A stretch of 36,209 nt of DNA from a virus. Under the pieces are notes generated by a model. It was not told where the DNA came from. It searched no databases and worked only from the letters and a program-made list of their open reading frames with translations. Within the stretch, counting starts at the first letter, position 1, and every line of letters starts with the position of its first letter. The stretch lies in the IMG/VR virus record IMGVR_UViG_3300025769_000031, positions 1 to 36,209 of that record; one strand, 5' to 3'. This document shows, one piece after another, positions 15,220 through 25,500 of the stretch. The position numbers and the translations under genes were made by a program.

Positions 15220-16655
15220 TGCCTGTGACTCAACTGCCAATAGCGAACGGTTTTTATGTTAGTGACTCTCTGCCTATCTCCGCTCAAGAGTGCACTAACT
15301 GGTATCCGAATATTGTTCAAGGCGCTGGTCTTTCTCAAGAGACTTTATTCGGCACTGAAGGTATTGTTCAGCTCGAAACCTCTGGTGAGATTGCTAACGT
15401 AAACCGTGGCGCTCACGAAATGGCTGGAAAGCCTTACTTCGTAAACGGCACAAGACTTTACCGCTTAGACGAATCTGGCGACGATTACACGCTGACGTTT
15501 ATTAATGATATTGAAGGCACTGATCGTGTCTCAATGGCAGATAATGGAACGCAGTTAATGATCCTTGTGCCTGATGGCAAAGGTTATATATACAATCACG
15601 TCACTGATACGTTTAGTGAGATTACGGATTCTGACTTCACTGCAAACGGCAACCCACAGTTTGTAGTGTTCATAGATGGCTACTTCTTAGTTACCACTGA
15701 TTCTAAGAAGTTCATAGTAAGCTCCATCAATGACGGCTTGAGCTATAACGCTCTAGACTTTGGTACAGCCGAGTCAGACCCTGATGACATTGTTGCTCCG
15801 GTAGTATTTAAAAACCAACTTTTCATCTCTGGCGGTCAAACCTTTGAGGCTTTCCAGAATATAGGCGGGGCTGATTTTCCATTTAGTAGAACTGGATTAT
15901 TTTTACAGAAAGGATGTTACGCGCCTTACTCTCTAGTTAATGCTCAAGATACTTTTATGTGGGTAGGCGGTGGAGAAAATGAAGGACCGGCTATCTGGGC
16001 CCTAAATGGAAACAGCACTGTAAAGGTATCCACTACTGCGATTGACTCGTTGCTGTCTACGCTTACAGACGAGCAAGTAAGGTCCATTTATTCTTGGGCA
16101 TACGCAAGCAAGGGGGCCTACTTTATCGGCTTCTCACTGCCCGCTACGACGCTTGTATATGACACCACGTCACAACGCTGGCACGAAAGAAAATCATTCC
16201 TTGAAGGAGCTCTTGGAGCTTTCAGAGTGTCTTCGGTAGTGAAGGCATATAACAAGATTTTGTGCGGCGATATTGTTGACGGCCGGATAGGTGAGCTGGA
16301 CCCAGACACTTACACAGAATACGGAAACACAATTGTGCGTAGGGTTGCCACACAACCTTTCCAAAATAATATGCAATCTGTTTTCTTTCCAAGCTTAGAG
16401 CTAACGGTAGAGTCTGGCGTTGGTAACGCAGACGTTCCCGATCCTCAAATAGTTTTAGAGCGAAGCAAAGACGGAAAGACTTGGAGCGGCCCTATCTCGC
16501 GCTCAATAGGAAAGATTGGTGAATACACTCGCAGAGCTATATGGCGCAGAAACGGACGCGCAGCTCGGTTTGAAATATTCCGCTTCACTTTAACGGATGC
16601 GGTTAAGCCTGTAATCATTCAACTAACGGCGAACATTATTGGTGGAGACAAGTGA
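15219..16655 (+). CDS. Packaged-DNA stabilisation protein, P22 gp10-like
   Basis: The 478-residue protein begins with SDSLPISAQECTNWYPNIVQ, the hallmark of P22 gp10-type head-closure proteins, and continues as a beta-rich protein with repeated short-strand blades (WVGGGENEGPAIWALNG, for example) compatible with a propeller. It plugs the portal and gp4 channel after packaging and keeps DNA in the head. The start overlaps the previous stop (TAATG); the end overlaps the next gene's GTG start. Confidence 0.88.
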   Translation: MPVTQLPIANGFYVSDSLPISAQECTNWYPNIVQGAGLSQETLFGTEGIVQLETSGEIANVNRGAHEMAGKPYFVNGTRLYRLDESGDDYTLTFINDIEGTDRVSMADNGTQLMILVPDGKGYIYNHVTDTFSEITDSDFTANGNPQFVVFIDGYFLVTTDSKKFIVSSINDGLSYNALDFGTAESDPDDIVAPVVFKNQLFISGGQTFEAFQNIGGADFPFSRTGLFLQKGCYAPYSLVNAQDTFMWVGGGENEGPAIWALNGNSTVKVSTTAIDSLLSTLTDEQVRSIYSWAYASKGAYFIGFSLPATTLVYDTTSQRWHERKSFLEGALGAFRVSSVVKAYNKILCGDIVDGRIGELDPDTYTEYGNTIVRRVATQPFQNNMQSVFFPSLELTVESGVGNADVPDPQIVLERSKDGKTWSGPISRSIGKIGEYTRRAIWRRNGRAARFEIFRFTLTDAVKPVIIQLTANIIGGDK

Positions 16656-16906
16656 GCAATCCAAGACTAAACGCCGCCCAGCCTATCGTACAATCCGATG
16701 GGACTATGGCGCAGCCCTTCAGGCAGTTCACTCAGGACGCAAGCCTGAGCATCCCGATTGTCGGAACTGGCTCACCAGAAGGCGTAGTAGAGGCTCGGCA
16801 GTATAGTTTGTACATAGATTCAACCGGAACAGCAGGAAACATTGAATACCGCAAGATGCAGCCAGACATAGCAGGCGATAAGTCTAGGGGATGGTTAGCG
16901 GTATAA
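16652..16906 (+). CDS. Small tail-region protein, 84 residues
   Basis: GTG 16652 overlaps the preceding TGA. The N terminus (MSNPRLNAAQPIVQSDGTMA) and the segment IPIVGTGSPEGVVEARQYSL followed by YRKMQ and GWLAV resemble short proteins next to gp10-like genes in other podoviruses, whose C-terminal end looks like a fibre-type strand-turn. P22 has its tail needle (gp26) at this point; this protein is far too short and not helical enough to be a needle. It may be a small plug or fibre adaptor, but I assign no function. Confidence 0.7.
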   Translation: MSNPRLNAAQPIVQSDGTMAQPFRQFTQDASLSIPIVGTGSPEGVVEARQYSLYIDSTGTAGNIEYRKMQPDIAGDKSRGWLAV

Positions 16907-16943
16907 ATATGTTAAAATTGAACAAATTAAATAGGGTATCGTC

Positions 16944-17690
16944 ATGGATCCAGTAACTTTATCAACCTTAGCCAGCACGGCAGCAAGCCTTGGCGGTTCT
17001 TTCTTGCAAAATAGGGCTAACAAAAAAGCAGCCGAGCAAGCAGCAAAGCAAAGAGCTCAAGAGATTGGAATGATCCAAGACTACGGGCAGCGTAGCATGG
17101 ATGCCCTCTTGCCAGCCTATCAGGCGGGTCAAAATATTCGCCAGCAAGGAATGCAGCAGCAGCTAGGATTAGCTGGGCAGACGTTCCAACCAATGGTTGA
17201 GGCAACCCAAGCCGGCGACTACATGGCTCAGCAAGCATTAATCTCAGGACTTCAGAGACAGAAACAAGCGCTTTTAGGTGGCAATATAGATTATTCAAAT
17301 TTAGCCCCACAGAATGTCCCTATGGATTATTCTGCTCTTTCAGGTTTAACCAATCCTCAAGCTCTTCAGTTTGCTCAATTTAAGCAGCCAGAATTTTCTA
17401 ACGCTGGGCAAATGGATATGACAGCTGGCGAAGTGCAAAAGTACATAGATATGAACCCAGACATAGAAGAAGGGTATATGGCTAATAGATCTCGGCTTCT
17501 TGCTGGAGGCGATCCTCAGTTTAATACTTTAGAAGGATACGCTCGGTGGCACTTAGATAACTACGGCCGCCAAGAAATGGCAGAAGGTAAACGAGCTCCA
17601 TTGACATCTGGCGTTGGTCAGCAGCCACAGAACGAGTTCACTACAGAACAAGTAGCCAGAATATTTAATATGGGTGGAATGCAGCCATGA
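16944..17690 (+). CDS. Internal virion or DNA-ejection protein, 248 residues
   Basis: The protein begins with a Ser/Ala/Leu helix (TLSTLASTAASLGGSFLQNR) and a Q/A/R-rich segment, followed by Gln- and Met-rich sequence and a compact domain near 150-205 (DMNPDIEEGY-like, YARWHLDNYGRQE). The order and composition match small ejection proteins (P22 gp7 class), which are packed with the DNA and pass into the host envelope. AGGG lies eight bases before the ATG. TGTTAAAAT at 16911-16918 could be an extended -10 element, but no -35 is visible. The gene ends in an ATGA overlap. Confidence 0.65.
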   Translation: MDPVTLSTLASTAASLGGSFLQNRANKKAAEQAAKQRAQEIGMIQDYGQRSMDALLPAYQAGQNIRQQGMQQQLGLAGQTFQPMVEATQAGDYMAQQALISGLQRQKQALLGGNIDYSNLAPQNVPMDYSALSGLTNPQALQFAQFKQPEFSNAGQMDMTAGEVQKYIDMNPDIEEGYMANRSRLLAGGDPQFNTLEGYARWHLDNYGRQEMAEGKRAPLTSGVGQQPQNEFTTEQVARIFNMGGMQP

Positions 17691-19402
17691 GCATCAGTAA
17701 ATTACAAGGGCTTTCAGCTCAGCCTCCTTATGACTACGAAACAGTAGAGAAGGTTAAAGGTCTTCTCAATTCTGGCGATGTTGACGTAAATGATGTCTCA
17801 AACTATTTTAATGTTGAGAAAACTTTCGTTCTTGAAAGTCTTACAGGTATTCCTCGTAACGCATTTACAAGCGGGACCTTGGACGCTCCGCAAGTCGCTG
17901 CGGTCCAGAAACTTATAGAAAAAGGTGTAGCAAGCACCAAGGATGTTTCTCAATACTTCAGTGCTCCTGAAGAAGTGGTCGAGCGCAACCTTACAGAGCA
18001 GTTAGGTTACAGTCCTAGCCAAATTGCTGAAGCTAGAGCTGGAACCCCCATCACCCCTAAGTCTGTAACTGAAGAACCAAAAACAGTAGAGGATTTAAGC
18101 ACAGGACTTCTCGGAGCCGAACAAGCTCTCAAGGGTGGCGCTCAGGCGGCCATAGATCGTTTAGATCAGCTAAATGCTGCCGGTAGGCAAGATCTACAGA
18201 GTCAATACGCTTTGGGTCTTGAGCAGGCTCAACAACAAGCTGAGAGGGCCAGAGGAGACATTACCTCTAGCACTACGCAAGGACTTGAGGCTTTAGGCGC
18301 TGGTATAGGCCAAGCTAGAACAGATATCACCGACGCATTTGGTCGCGCCGAAGGGATGTTTGATCCTTACCGTGAAGCTGGCACTACTGCGCTACAGCAG
18401 CAGCTTGCGCTTTCAGGAGCTCTAGGTCAGGACGCATTTAATCAGGCTTATCAAGAATCTCCACAGATGGCATTCCTGCGCGAACAGGGCATGAGAGCCA
18501 ACTTAGCAGGCGCAGCAGCTACAGGCGGTCTCGGAGGCGGTAACGTCCAAAAGGAGTTACAGCGCTTCGGGCAGGGACTAGCTTCACAAGGGCTACAGCA
18601 GCAGATAGCGAACTTAGGCGCTCTATCAGGCCAAGGACTTGGCGCAAGTGGCAGTGCAGCGACAATCGCAACACAAGGCGGGTCCAACTTAGCTAATCTT
18701 GCTTCGGCAGAGGCTCAGGCTAGACTGCAAGCGCGAACTCAAGAGGGCGCAAACTTAGCTAACATTGCATCAGCTCTTGGTGGCCAGCAGCTTCAAACTC
18801 AGACGAATTTGGGCAACCAGCTTTCTGCTTACGGGTTATCTACAGGATTACCGGCAGCTCAAGCGCTAAATAATTTGGGAGTAAATCTTGCCGCAGGAAG
18901 AATGGAAACTGGGCGAGATCTTGCTAACAGAGAGTCAAGTCTTGCCACTAACCTCGCTAACATTTACGGCTCTCAAGGCGTTAACTTAGCAAATCTTTTT
19001 GGTGGTCAGAGAGATTTTCTTTCTGGAATATATGGCGATGCTGCCCTTAATGAAGCGCGAGCACAGCAAGGTTACGGAGCCAATATTGCTGACATACAAG
19101 GCAATATAGGATCAGGCATATCAGGCGTTCCTAACGCGCCTATATTCACTCCTGACTATCAAAACCAAGCAATGAACGCGTTATACGCTGCTGGTGCTGG
19201 CTATAATTTTGGTAGAACTAACTTTCCACAAGGTGGTCAACAAAATACTGGGACATATAGAGGAGATCTTTCCGGAGGATGGGGAGGATTTGCTGGTAAC
19301 CAAGGAAACTTCTACCCCAATATCGGAGCCAATTATCAGCCTACAGCAATGAATTACGATCCGCAACTTTACGCTAACCAAAATCTGCAAGGAATATCTT
19401 AG
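17687..19402 (+). CDS. DNA-transfer (ejection) protein, P22 gp20-like
   Basis: The 571-residue product has two short helical repeats at the N terminus (each ending in a hydrophobic Tyr-Phe, e.g. DVSNYFNVEKTF and DVSQYFSAPEEV). A long Ala/Gln/Gly/Leu helical centre follows, with FDPYREAGTTALQQQLALSG and MAFLREQGMRANLAGAAATG, a pattern I know from phage DNA-transfer proteins. The last 100 residues are Gly/Asn/Tyr/Gln-rich and probably disordered. It would leave the head with the DNA and help form the channel across the cell envelope. Overlaps both neighbours closely. Confidence 0.72.
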   Translation: MSISKLQGLSAQPPYDYETVEKVKGLLNSGDVDVNDVSNYFNVEKTFVLESLTGIPRNAFTSGTLDAPQVAAVQKLIEKGVASTKDVSQYFSAPEEVVERNLTEQLGYSPSQIAEARAGTPITPKSVTEEPKTVEDLSTGLLGAEQALKGGAQAAIDRLDQLNAAGRQDLQSQYALGLEQAQQQAERARGDITSSTTQGLEALGAGIGQARTDITDAFGRAEGMFDPYREAGTTALQQQLALSGALGQDAFNQAYQESPQMAFLREQGMRANLAGAAATGGLGGGNVQKELQRFGQGLASQGLQQQIANLGALSGQGLGASGSAATIATQGGSNLANLASAEAQARLQARTQEGANLANIASALGGQQLQTQTNLGNQLSAYGLSTGLPAAQALNNLGVNLAAGRMETGRDLANRESSLATNLANIYGSQGVNLANLFGGQRDFLSGIYGDAALNEARAQQGYGANIADIQGNIGSGISGVPNAPIFTPDYQNQAMNALYAAGAGYNFGRTNFPQGGQQNTGTYRGDLSGGWGGFAGNQGNFYPNIGANYQPTAMNYDPQLYANQNLQGIS

Positions 19403-19404
19403 TC

Positions 19405-20631
19405 ATGGTGGATATAGCAAGAGCACTGACAGGTCTTGGCGCAGCGATAGGCGGCCAAATTCCGCAATATAATGAGCAGATAGCTCGGGAAGATGAGCTT
19501 GCTCGCACGAGAGCGATAGAAGAACAAGATCGCGCTCGTAGGCAGTCTATGGAAAATGAGGAGCTGGCAGAAAAGCGAAGGAGAACCATGTTCTTGGACG
19601 CTCAGGCCGGCAATGCTTTTTTAGAGGCTGGTGATTACGGTGCCTTTACTGATCTCTATAGCGACAGATTAAATATACTTAAGAATATACCTAATGTAGA
19701 TACTCGACATACTCAACGAGCGCTAGGTCTTGCACAACGAGCCATGCAGGGTGACACAAACGCTAGAGATCTTTTGAATAGAGAAATAAAAAATACTATT
19801 ACAGCAGGAACTGCTTACGGAATTCTTCAGGCTCCAGAAAAAGAAAAAGGCGTTGTTGTTGATGGTCAAATAGTAAGCCCAACAAGCGGCGAAGTAATAT
19901 ATTCAGGACGAGAAGGTCCACAATATAGACCAGCAACTGAGCAAGAGCTGGCAGACTACAGGCTTGGTCCAGATACCCCTGCCCGCGTGTCTCTTAAGGA
20001 TGGAAAGGTTGAGGTCATTGGTGGTGGTGATACTAACGTCACTATTGAAGGCGATAAGAGCAGTGTTGGATGGGATAAGATTGACGAAGCTTACGCTAAA
20101 GATTGGATTAGCTGGAATAGCGTAGGCAGATCACAAACAATGACTAACCTAGCAGCTGTTGGTAATGTTCTTGCTCAACTAGAAAATGGAGAGCAGCTTA
20201 GCGGTGAGCTGATTAATGTCGCTCCAAATATTGTTCAAGCTATCTTAGCGCCAAATTCTGTTGCAGCTAGAGAGACAATCGAAGGCGTCGTTCAGCAAAA
20301 CCTAAGAGATGTCTTGGGCGGCCAGTTCGCACAGCAAGAAGCACAGCAGTTACTATCTCGTGCTTGGAACCCATTGCTTGAGCCTGAAGAAAACGCAAGA
20401 CGTATGAGAAGGCTTTACAAACAGATGGAAGTAGCGGCAAGTCAGCGTGACGCTATGAACGCATACTTTAACGAAAACGGAACTCTGCGCGGATACACTG
20501 GAAGCCAGCCTACACTGCAAGATTTCTATTCAGCTTTGAGTGCAAATAAAGTCGGTGACGTTGTTGGTGGGTATAGATACTTAGGTGGCAACGACAAAGA
20601 CCCCGCAAGCTGGGAGAAGATAAATGAGTGA
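19405..20631 (+). CDS. Internal virion protein, 408 residues
   Basis: The N terminus is a long charged helix (ALTGLGAAIGGQIPQYNEQI, then many E/R), followed by a mixed region with RARVS-like strands around residue 190 and a helical C terminus (QLLSRAWNPLLEPEENARRM). I do not recognise a family with certainty. Its place among the gp7/gp20-like genes and ahead of another 644-residue Ala-rich protein fits the ejection set. It starts two bases after the preceding gene and overlaps the next by eight bases. Confidence 0.65.
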   Translation: MVDIARALTGLGAAIGGQIPQYNEQIAREDELARTRAIEEQDRARRQSMENEELAEKRRRTMFLDAQAGNAFLEAGDYGAFTDLYSDRLNILKNIPNVDTRHTQRALGLAQRAMQGDTNARDLLNREIKNTITAGTAYGILQAPEKEKGVVVDGQIVSPTSGEVIYSGREGPQYRPATEQELADYRLGPDTPARVSLKDGKVEVIGGGDTNVTIEGDKSSVGWDKIDEAYAKDWISWNSVGRSQTMTNLAAVGNVLAQLENGEQLSGELINVAPNIVQAILAPNSVAARETIEGVVQQNLRDVLGGQFAQQEAQQLLSRAWNPLLEPEENARRMRRLYKQMEVAASQRDAMNAYFNENGTLRGYTGSQPTLQDFYSALSANKVGDVVGGYRYLGGNDKDPASWEKINE

Positions 20632-22558
20632 CGGAAAAGAAACTCAAGGACTAAAGCCTTGGGAAATAGCTGCTCTAGACGATCCTCAGCCGCAATCATC
20701 TGGACTTGATGATTATGAGTCTCCTCAAAAGTTAAGAGAGTTTTTGCAGGGTATTACATACAACACGGCTGATGAAGCTGAGGCTGCAATTGTTTCTCAA
20801 TTAACTGATCGCCCTTACCCTGAAGTTATTTCTGAAATCAGGACGAAGCTCGGCAATTATGAGATGACTAACAAGGGCGAAGCTGCTCTTATGCAATTGC
20901 TTGGCGGCATAGTTCCTACTGCGGCCGCAATGGTGTTTACCAGAGGAAGAGGCAAGGCTCCTGCTGGCACTCTTACAGCAGAAAACGCTGCGGCAGTAGG
21001 TAATCAGTTTTTCCCTAACTTAATGAAAGCTATCGGATACGGTACTGGAGAAACAGTAGTAGCAGGCATTGGCGCAGCTGAAGGAAATCTTATTGATCGA
21101 TTGGACCCTATGAGAATGACGGGTGAAGGATTGGTAGGTGGAGGCGTCTCTGGAGGCTTATATGCTGGAGGAAACGCAACTCTAAAAGTCGGAAGCTTTG
21201 CCGTTGATGTTATTCGCACATTGGCTCGACGAGTGGATCAAGACAAGATAAATCTAGAGCTACGCAGAATCATGGAGCAGTCAGGAGTATCTGCGGAAAG
21301 AGCAGCCGAAATGCTTGCGAACGGAGAGGCTTTGGCTAATGACCCAGCGATTGCTGAGGAGCTTGCAGGACTTGCAGTTAAGAGCCCACAGGCAGCAACC
21401 AGAATAAGACAAACAGCTCCTCGAATTGAAGAAGCTCAGGAAGAGGCATTTGAAACCGTTGCAGGTGGATTAGGCGGCGGCATGAAAAAGAACACTTTGG
21501 ATATTGCTAGATCAAGTGATGCAGATCTTAATAAATCTGTGAACGAAGCTTATGCGCCAGCAAAAAAGGCTGATGTAGAGGCAAGCCCTAACTTAATCGA
21601 TTCAATGAGACTTGCGTTTCAAAAAGCTCCACAAGGCGCTAGAAAATTTCAAGATGCTTTTAGGTCTTTGACTGGCACTGCGTTTTTTAGGGTTACTGAT
21701 GACGGCGTTGTAGAGTTTGCAAAAACTCCTACCGTTATGGATGCAGAATACTTGCGTCGAATACTTGACGAAGAGGGAAGTAAGCTTATTGAAAGCGGAG
21801 GCGCTGATGCCAATATAGGGCGAAATCTTAAAGAGGCTGCCGAAGAGATAAGAGCTTATGTTGATGATGAGCTTCCGTTAGCCGCTGAAGCAAGATCAAT
21901 TGCCGCTAATCGATTTTCAATCAATGACGCCTACAAGGCCGGAAAAAAAGTTAAAACAGCAGAGGAAGCACAGCAAGAGTTTCAAGATTTATTGGCAGAA
22001 GGTAATACCGACGCAATAGATGCTTATAGGCTCGGATACTTGGTACAGCTGAAGTCAAGAATGACTGGCAACAAAACAACCGTGGTTAATAATTTGCTGG
22101 ACCCAACAAAGAAAGAAGGGATCTTGTTCAATACAATAGTACCTCCTCACGCTCAGGAAGACGCGCTTAAGAAGCTTGGCATTGCTCAAAGAACGCAGCG
22201 CTCTATGGCGACTATGGCCGGCGGATCTCCAACTGCAAGACGAACAGGAGCGGCTAACAGGGTAGGCTCTACTCAAGGAATTGCTAGAGTTATAACTGAT
22301 TTGGGCGCAGCAAAAGGCGGAAACCCAAATGCCTTGGCAAACACCTTAGATGGTATAATACGCACCTTCCAGCCAAACATAACAGACAGTCAGGCCGGCA
22401 GGGTAGCAGAGATATTGTTGTCTAGAGACCCAGATATAGTATCTAAAGCCTTGCGTGACAAAACGGTTCTTAGAAGCGTTCAAGATGTTATTGAATCTGT
22501 ATCAAGGGCCCCATTGCGAGCGGTTTCGCAATCAGCAGGCAGAACAGCAGCGATTTAA
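20624..22558 (+). CDS. Large internal (ejection) protein, 644 residues
   Basis: The product is Ala/Glu/Arg-rich and mostly helical, with a Gly/Ala hydrophobic stretch at about 95-195 (GGIVPTAAAMVF, GEGLVGGGVSGGLYAGGN) that could enter a membrane, then long amphipathic helices. These features fit the largest ejection protein of P22-like phages (gp16 class), which helps DNA cross the inner membrane, but I see no lytic transglycosylase signature. It is the last gene before the tail fibre. The function is inferred from order and composition. Confidence 0.65.
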   Translation: MSDGKETQGLKPWEIAALDDPQPQSSGLDDYESPQKLREFLQGITYNTADEAEAAIVSQLTDRPYPEVISEIRTKLGNYEMTNKGEAALMQLLGGIVPTAAAMVFTRGRGKAPAGTLTAENAAAVGNQFFPNLMKAIGYGTGETVVAGIGAAEGNLIDRLDPMRMTGEGLVGGGVSGGLYAGGNATLKVGSFAVDVIRTLARRVDQDKINLELRRIMEQSGVSAERAAEMLANGEALANDPAIAEELAGLAVKSPQAATRIRQTAPRIEEAQEEAFETVAGGLGGGMKKNTLDIARSSDADLNKSVNEAYAPAKKADVEASPNLIDSMRLAFQKAPQGARKFQDAFRSLTGTAFFRVTDDGVVEFAKTPTVMDAEYLRRILDEEGSKLIESGGADANIGRNLKEAAEEIRAYVDDELPLAAEARSIAANRFSINDAYKAGKKVKTAEEAQQEFQDLLAEGNTDAIDAYRLGYLVQLKSRMTGNKTTVVNNLLDPTKKEGILFNTIVPPHAQEDALKKLGIAQRTQRSMATMAGGSPTARRTGAANRVGSTQGIARVITDLGAAKGGNPNALANTLDGIIRTFQPNITDSQAGRVAEILLSRDPDIVSKALRDKTVLRSVQDVIESVSRAPLRAVSQSAGRTAAI

Positions 22559-22573
22559 TTATAGGAAACTACA

Positions 22574-25500
22574 ATGGCACGATTCGGCGATTTTGATCAA
22601 TACTTAGATGACGCTGGCGATCCTTTAGTACAAGGAAAGCTATACTTTTACGAGTCTGGCACAACAACACCAAAGACTACCTATGCCGACATCAACAACT
22701 CAATCCCGAACACTAACCCTGTTCTGTTGTCTGCTGCTGGCCGTCAACCAAACATTTTCTTCGACGGCGTTGCTAAGGTTATCCTGACTGATAACAATGA
22801 CGTGCAGATTGCAGTGCGTGACCCAGCAGGTGAGACTGGCACAGACTTTGGTGACGCATGGGTAGCCACTAAGATATACAGCGCTCTAGACGTAGTTCTG
22901 GGCTCAGATGGCATTTATTACCGTTCACTTGTTAATGGTAACCAGAACAATAACCCAGTCACCTCTACTGGATATTGGACCCTTTTATACTCAATCGAGT
23001 GGAATGCTGGGATAAGCTATAAAGAAGGATCTGTTGTCACTTATGATGGCGAGCAGTACCAAAGCCTGACCAATAGCAACTTGAATAACAATCCATCTAC
23101 GAGTCCGTCTAACTGGACCTTGCTAAGCTTTGCGTGGATCTCTACTGCGACCTACGCAGACAACCAGAACGCAGTGGGTTCCGACGGCATCCTGTACACT
23201 TCTCAACAGGCAGCGAACACAGGAAACGATCCTACAAATGCTGCTAATCGCCCTACTTACTGGGTGGGAACATCTGCGGATGCAGCAGCCAGTGCAGCAG
23301 CAGCAGCGGCAAGCGAAACGGCAGCAGCGGCTAGTGAGGCAGCGGCGGCAGCATCGGAAACCGCAGCGGCAGCGAGTGAGACGGCAGCAGCAGCATCCGA
23401 GACAGCAGCAGCTTCTAGTGCTAGTGCAGCCTCTACAAGCGCCACAAATGCAGCTTCTAGCGCCTCAGCAGCTTCTACTTCTGAGACTAACGCAGCGGCA
23501 AGCGAAACAGCGGCAGCAGCGAGTGCCAGTGCAGCCTCTACATCTGAAACGAATGCGGCAGCTAGTGCAAGTGCGGCTTCTACTTCTGAAACCAACGCAG
23601 CAGCTTCAGAAACAGCAGCAGCGGCTTCAGAAACGGCAGCAGCGGCCTCAGAGAGTGCAGCGGCTACTAGTGAGACTAATGCGGCTTCTAGCGCGTCAGC
23701 GGCTTCTACAAGCGCCACAAACGCATCTACCTCAGAGACTAACGCAGCAAGTTCGGCTACAGCCGCAGCTAGTTCAGCTACAGCAGCAGCAGGGTCAGCT
23801 ACAGCAGCGGCAGGATCGGCTACCGATGCAGCAGATAAATACGATGAGTTTGATGACCGTTACTTAGGTGAGAAGGCATCTGATCCTACATTAGACAATG
23901 ACGGAAACGCTTTAATCACTGGTGCGTTGTACTTCAACACCTCAACTACTGCGATGAAGGTTTACACAGGATCGGTCTGGCAGGACGTTGCACCTGTTGC
24001 GACATCAGTCACATTATCACAGGTAACAGACTTCCCGAGTCAGTCAGGTCAGTCAGGCAAGTATCTGTCTACCAACGGCACTACACCTTCGTGGGAGACT
24101 CTGACTACAGACCCTACACTTGGCACACTAACCAAGACCTTCACTACTGGCGAGTCATCTACCATAAACCTGAGTAGCTCTGTGCTTGCGCCTGTTGTTT
24201 CTGTGACTAAAGAAGTTCCACAGTCAGGAGTGACTAACAACTCTTGGGATGTTAATTCGACTACAGAGAATTACACAAGGTTGGATAGTGCTTATGACAC
24301 TACGTTGGACTTTCTTTCAACTCCATCAGCCTTGTCAGGATATACTTCAGGCAATACGTTATCCACTACATCTCAAGAACCTAGCAATGCTCAAGGATTG
24401 CATTTAAGTAGTAACGGATTAAATTTAATAATTACTGGAATAACCGCTGACGAGGTTTATCAATACTCTCTTTCAACAGCGTGGGATTTGTCTACTGCTT
24501 CTTATGTTGCGTCCGTCAGTGTGGCGGCTAAAGATACTACTCCTTATGGATGCTCATACGGAGACTCTGGAAATAAACTTTATGTTTGCGGAGGAAGTCA
24601 AAAAGCGCATGAGTATAATTTATCTACTCCTTATGATGTTTCTACTGCTACCTTTGTTCAATCTTTTACTCCTGCTTGGACAGCAAATGTTAGAAACATT
24701 ACGTTTAAGCCTGATGGCACTAAAATGTATTTGACTAATGGCTCAGATAATTACCATTATCAATATACGTTAAGCACTCCGTGGGATTTATCAACTGCAA
24801 GCTATGATTCAATTTCAGGAACAGGTGTTGGGTCTGCTCAGTACGGAATTACTTTTAATGATGATGGCCTTACTGCATATACATCTTCTATAAATGAAGT
24901 TTATAAATACACACTTTCAACTGCTTGGGATATATCAACGCTATCCTATACTAGTGAATCTAAGGGAATTGGAAGCACATCTTCAAAAACATTTTTTTCG
25001 CCAGTAAATAATGACATCTATGTTTTATTATATGACACAGGCGTTGTTCAGTACGATTCTAACTCTACCGAATCACTAGCACTCGGCACAGGCTCATTCG
25101 CCTCAGCAGACGTAGGCAAGACCATCGAAGCTAACTCAGGTGAGTTTGTCTTAACAGCCACAGACGGTTCTTATGTAGAATCTACAGCGCCTACATCATA
25201 CGCTCAGGTCGCATCAGGCTCTTGGGAGATGTACGGCGTTGTCTATAATGCTGCGGATGGGGATTTGGAGCTTAGTAGCACAACGATAAATACATTTGAT
25301 GTTTCTACTGCTGTTTATTCTCAAAGTTTTAGTGTTGCTGCGCAAGATACAGGCCCTGTTGGTTTAGCCTTCAACACTGATGGCACTAAGATGTTTGTTG
25401 TTGGTGGTGTTGGAGACGATGTTTACGAATATGTATTAACCACAGGCTTTGATGTTTCTACCGCTAGTTATAATTCTGTGAGTTTTGATGTCTCAGCACA

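Noticed and set aside
23130-23867. Long frames inside the Ala-rich fibre repeats (plus 245 residues, minus 153 residues)
   Set aside because: They are by-products of GC-rich tandem codons; translations are almost only Gln/Arg or Ala/Val, and the fibre frame is intact.
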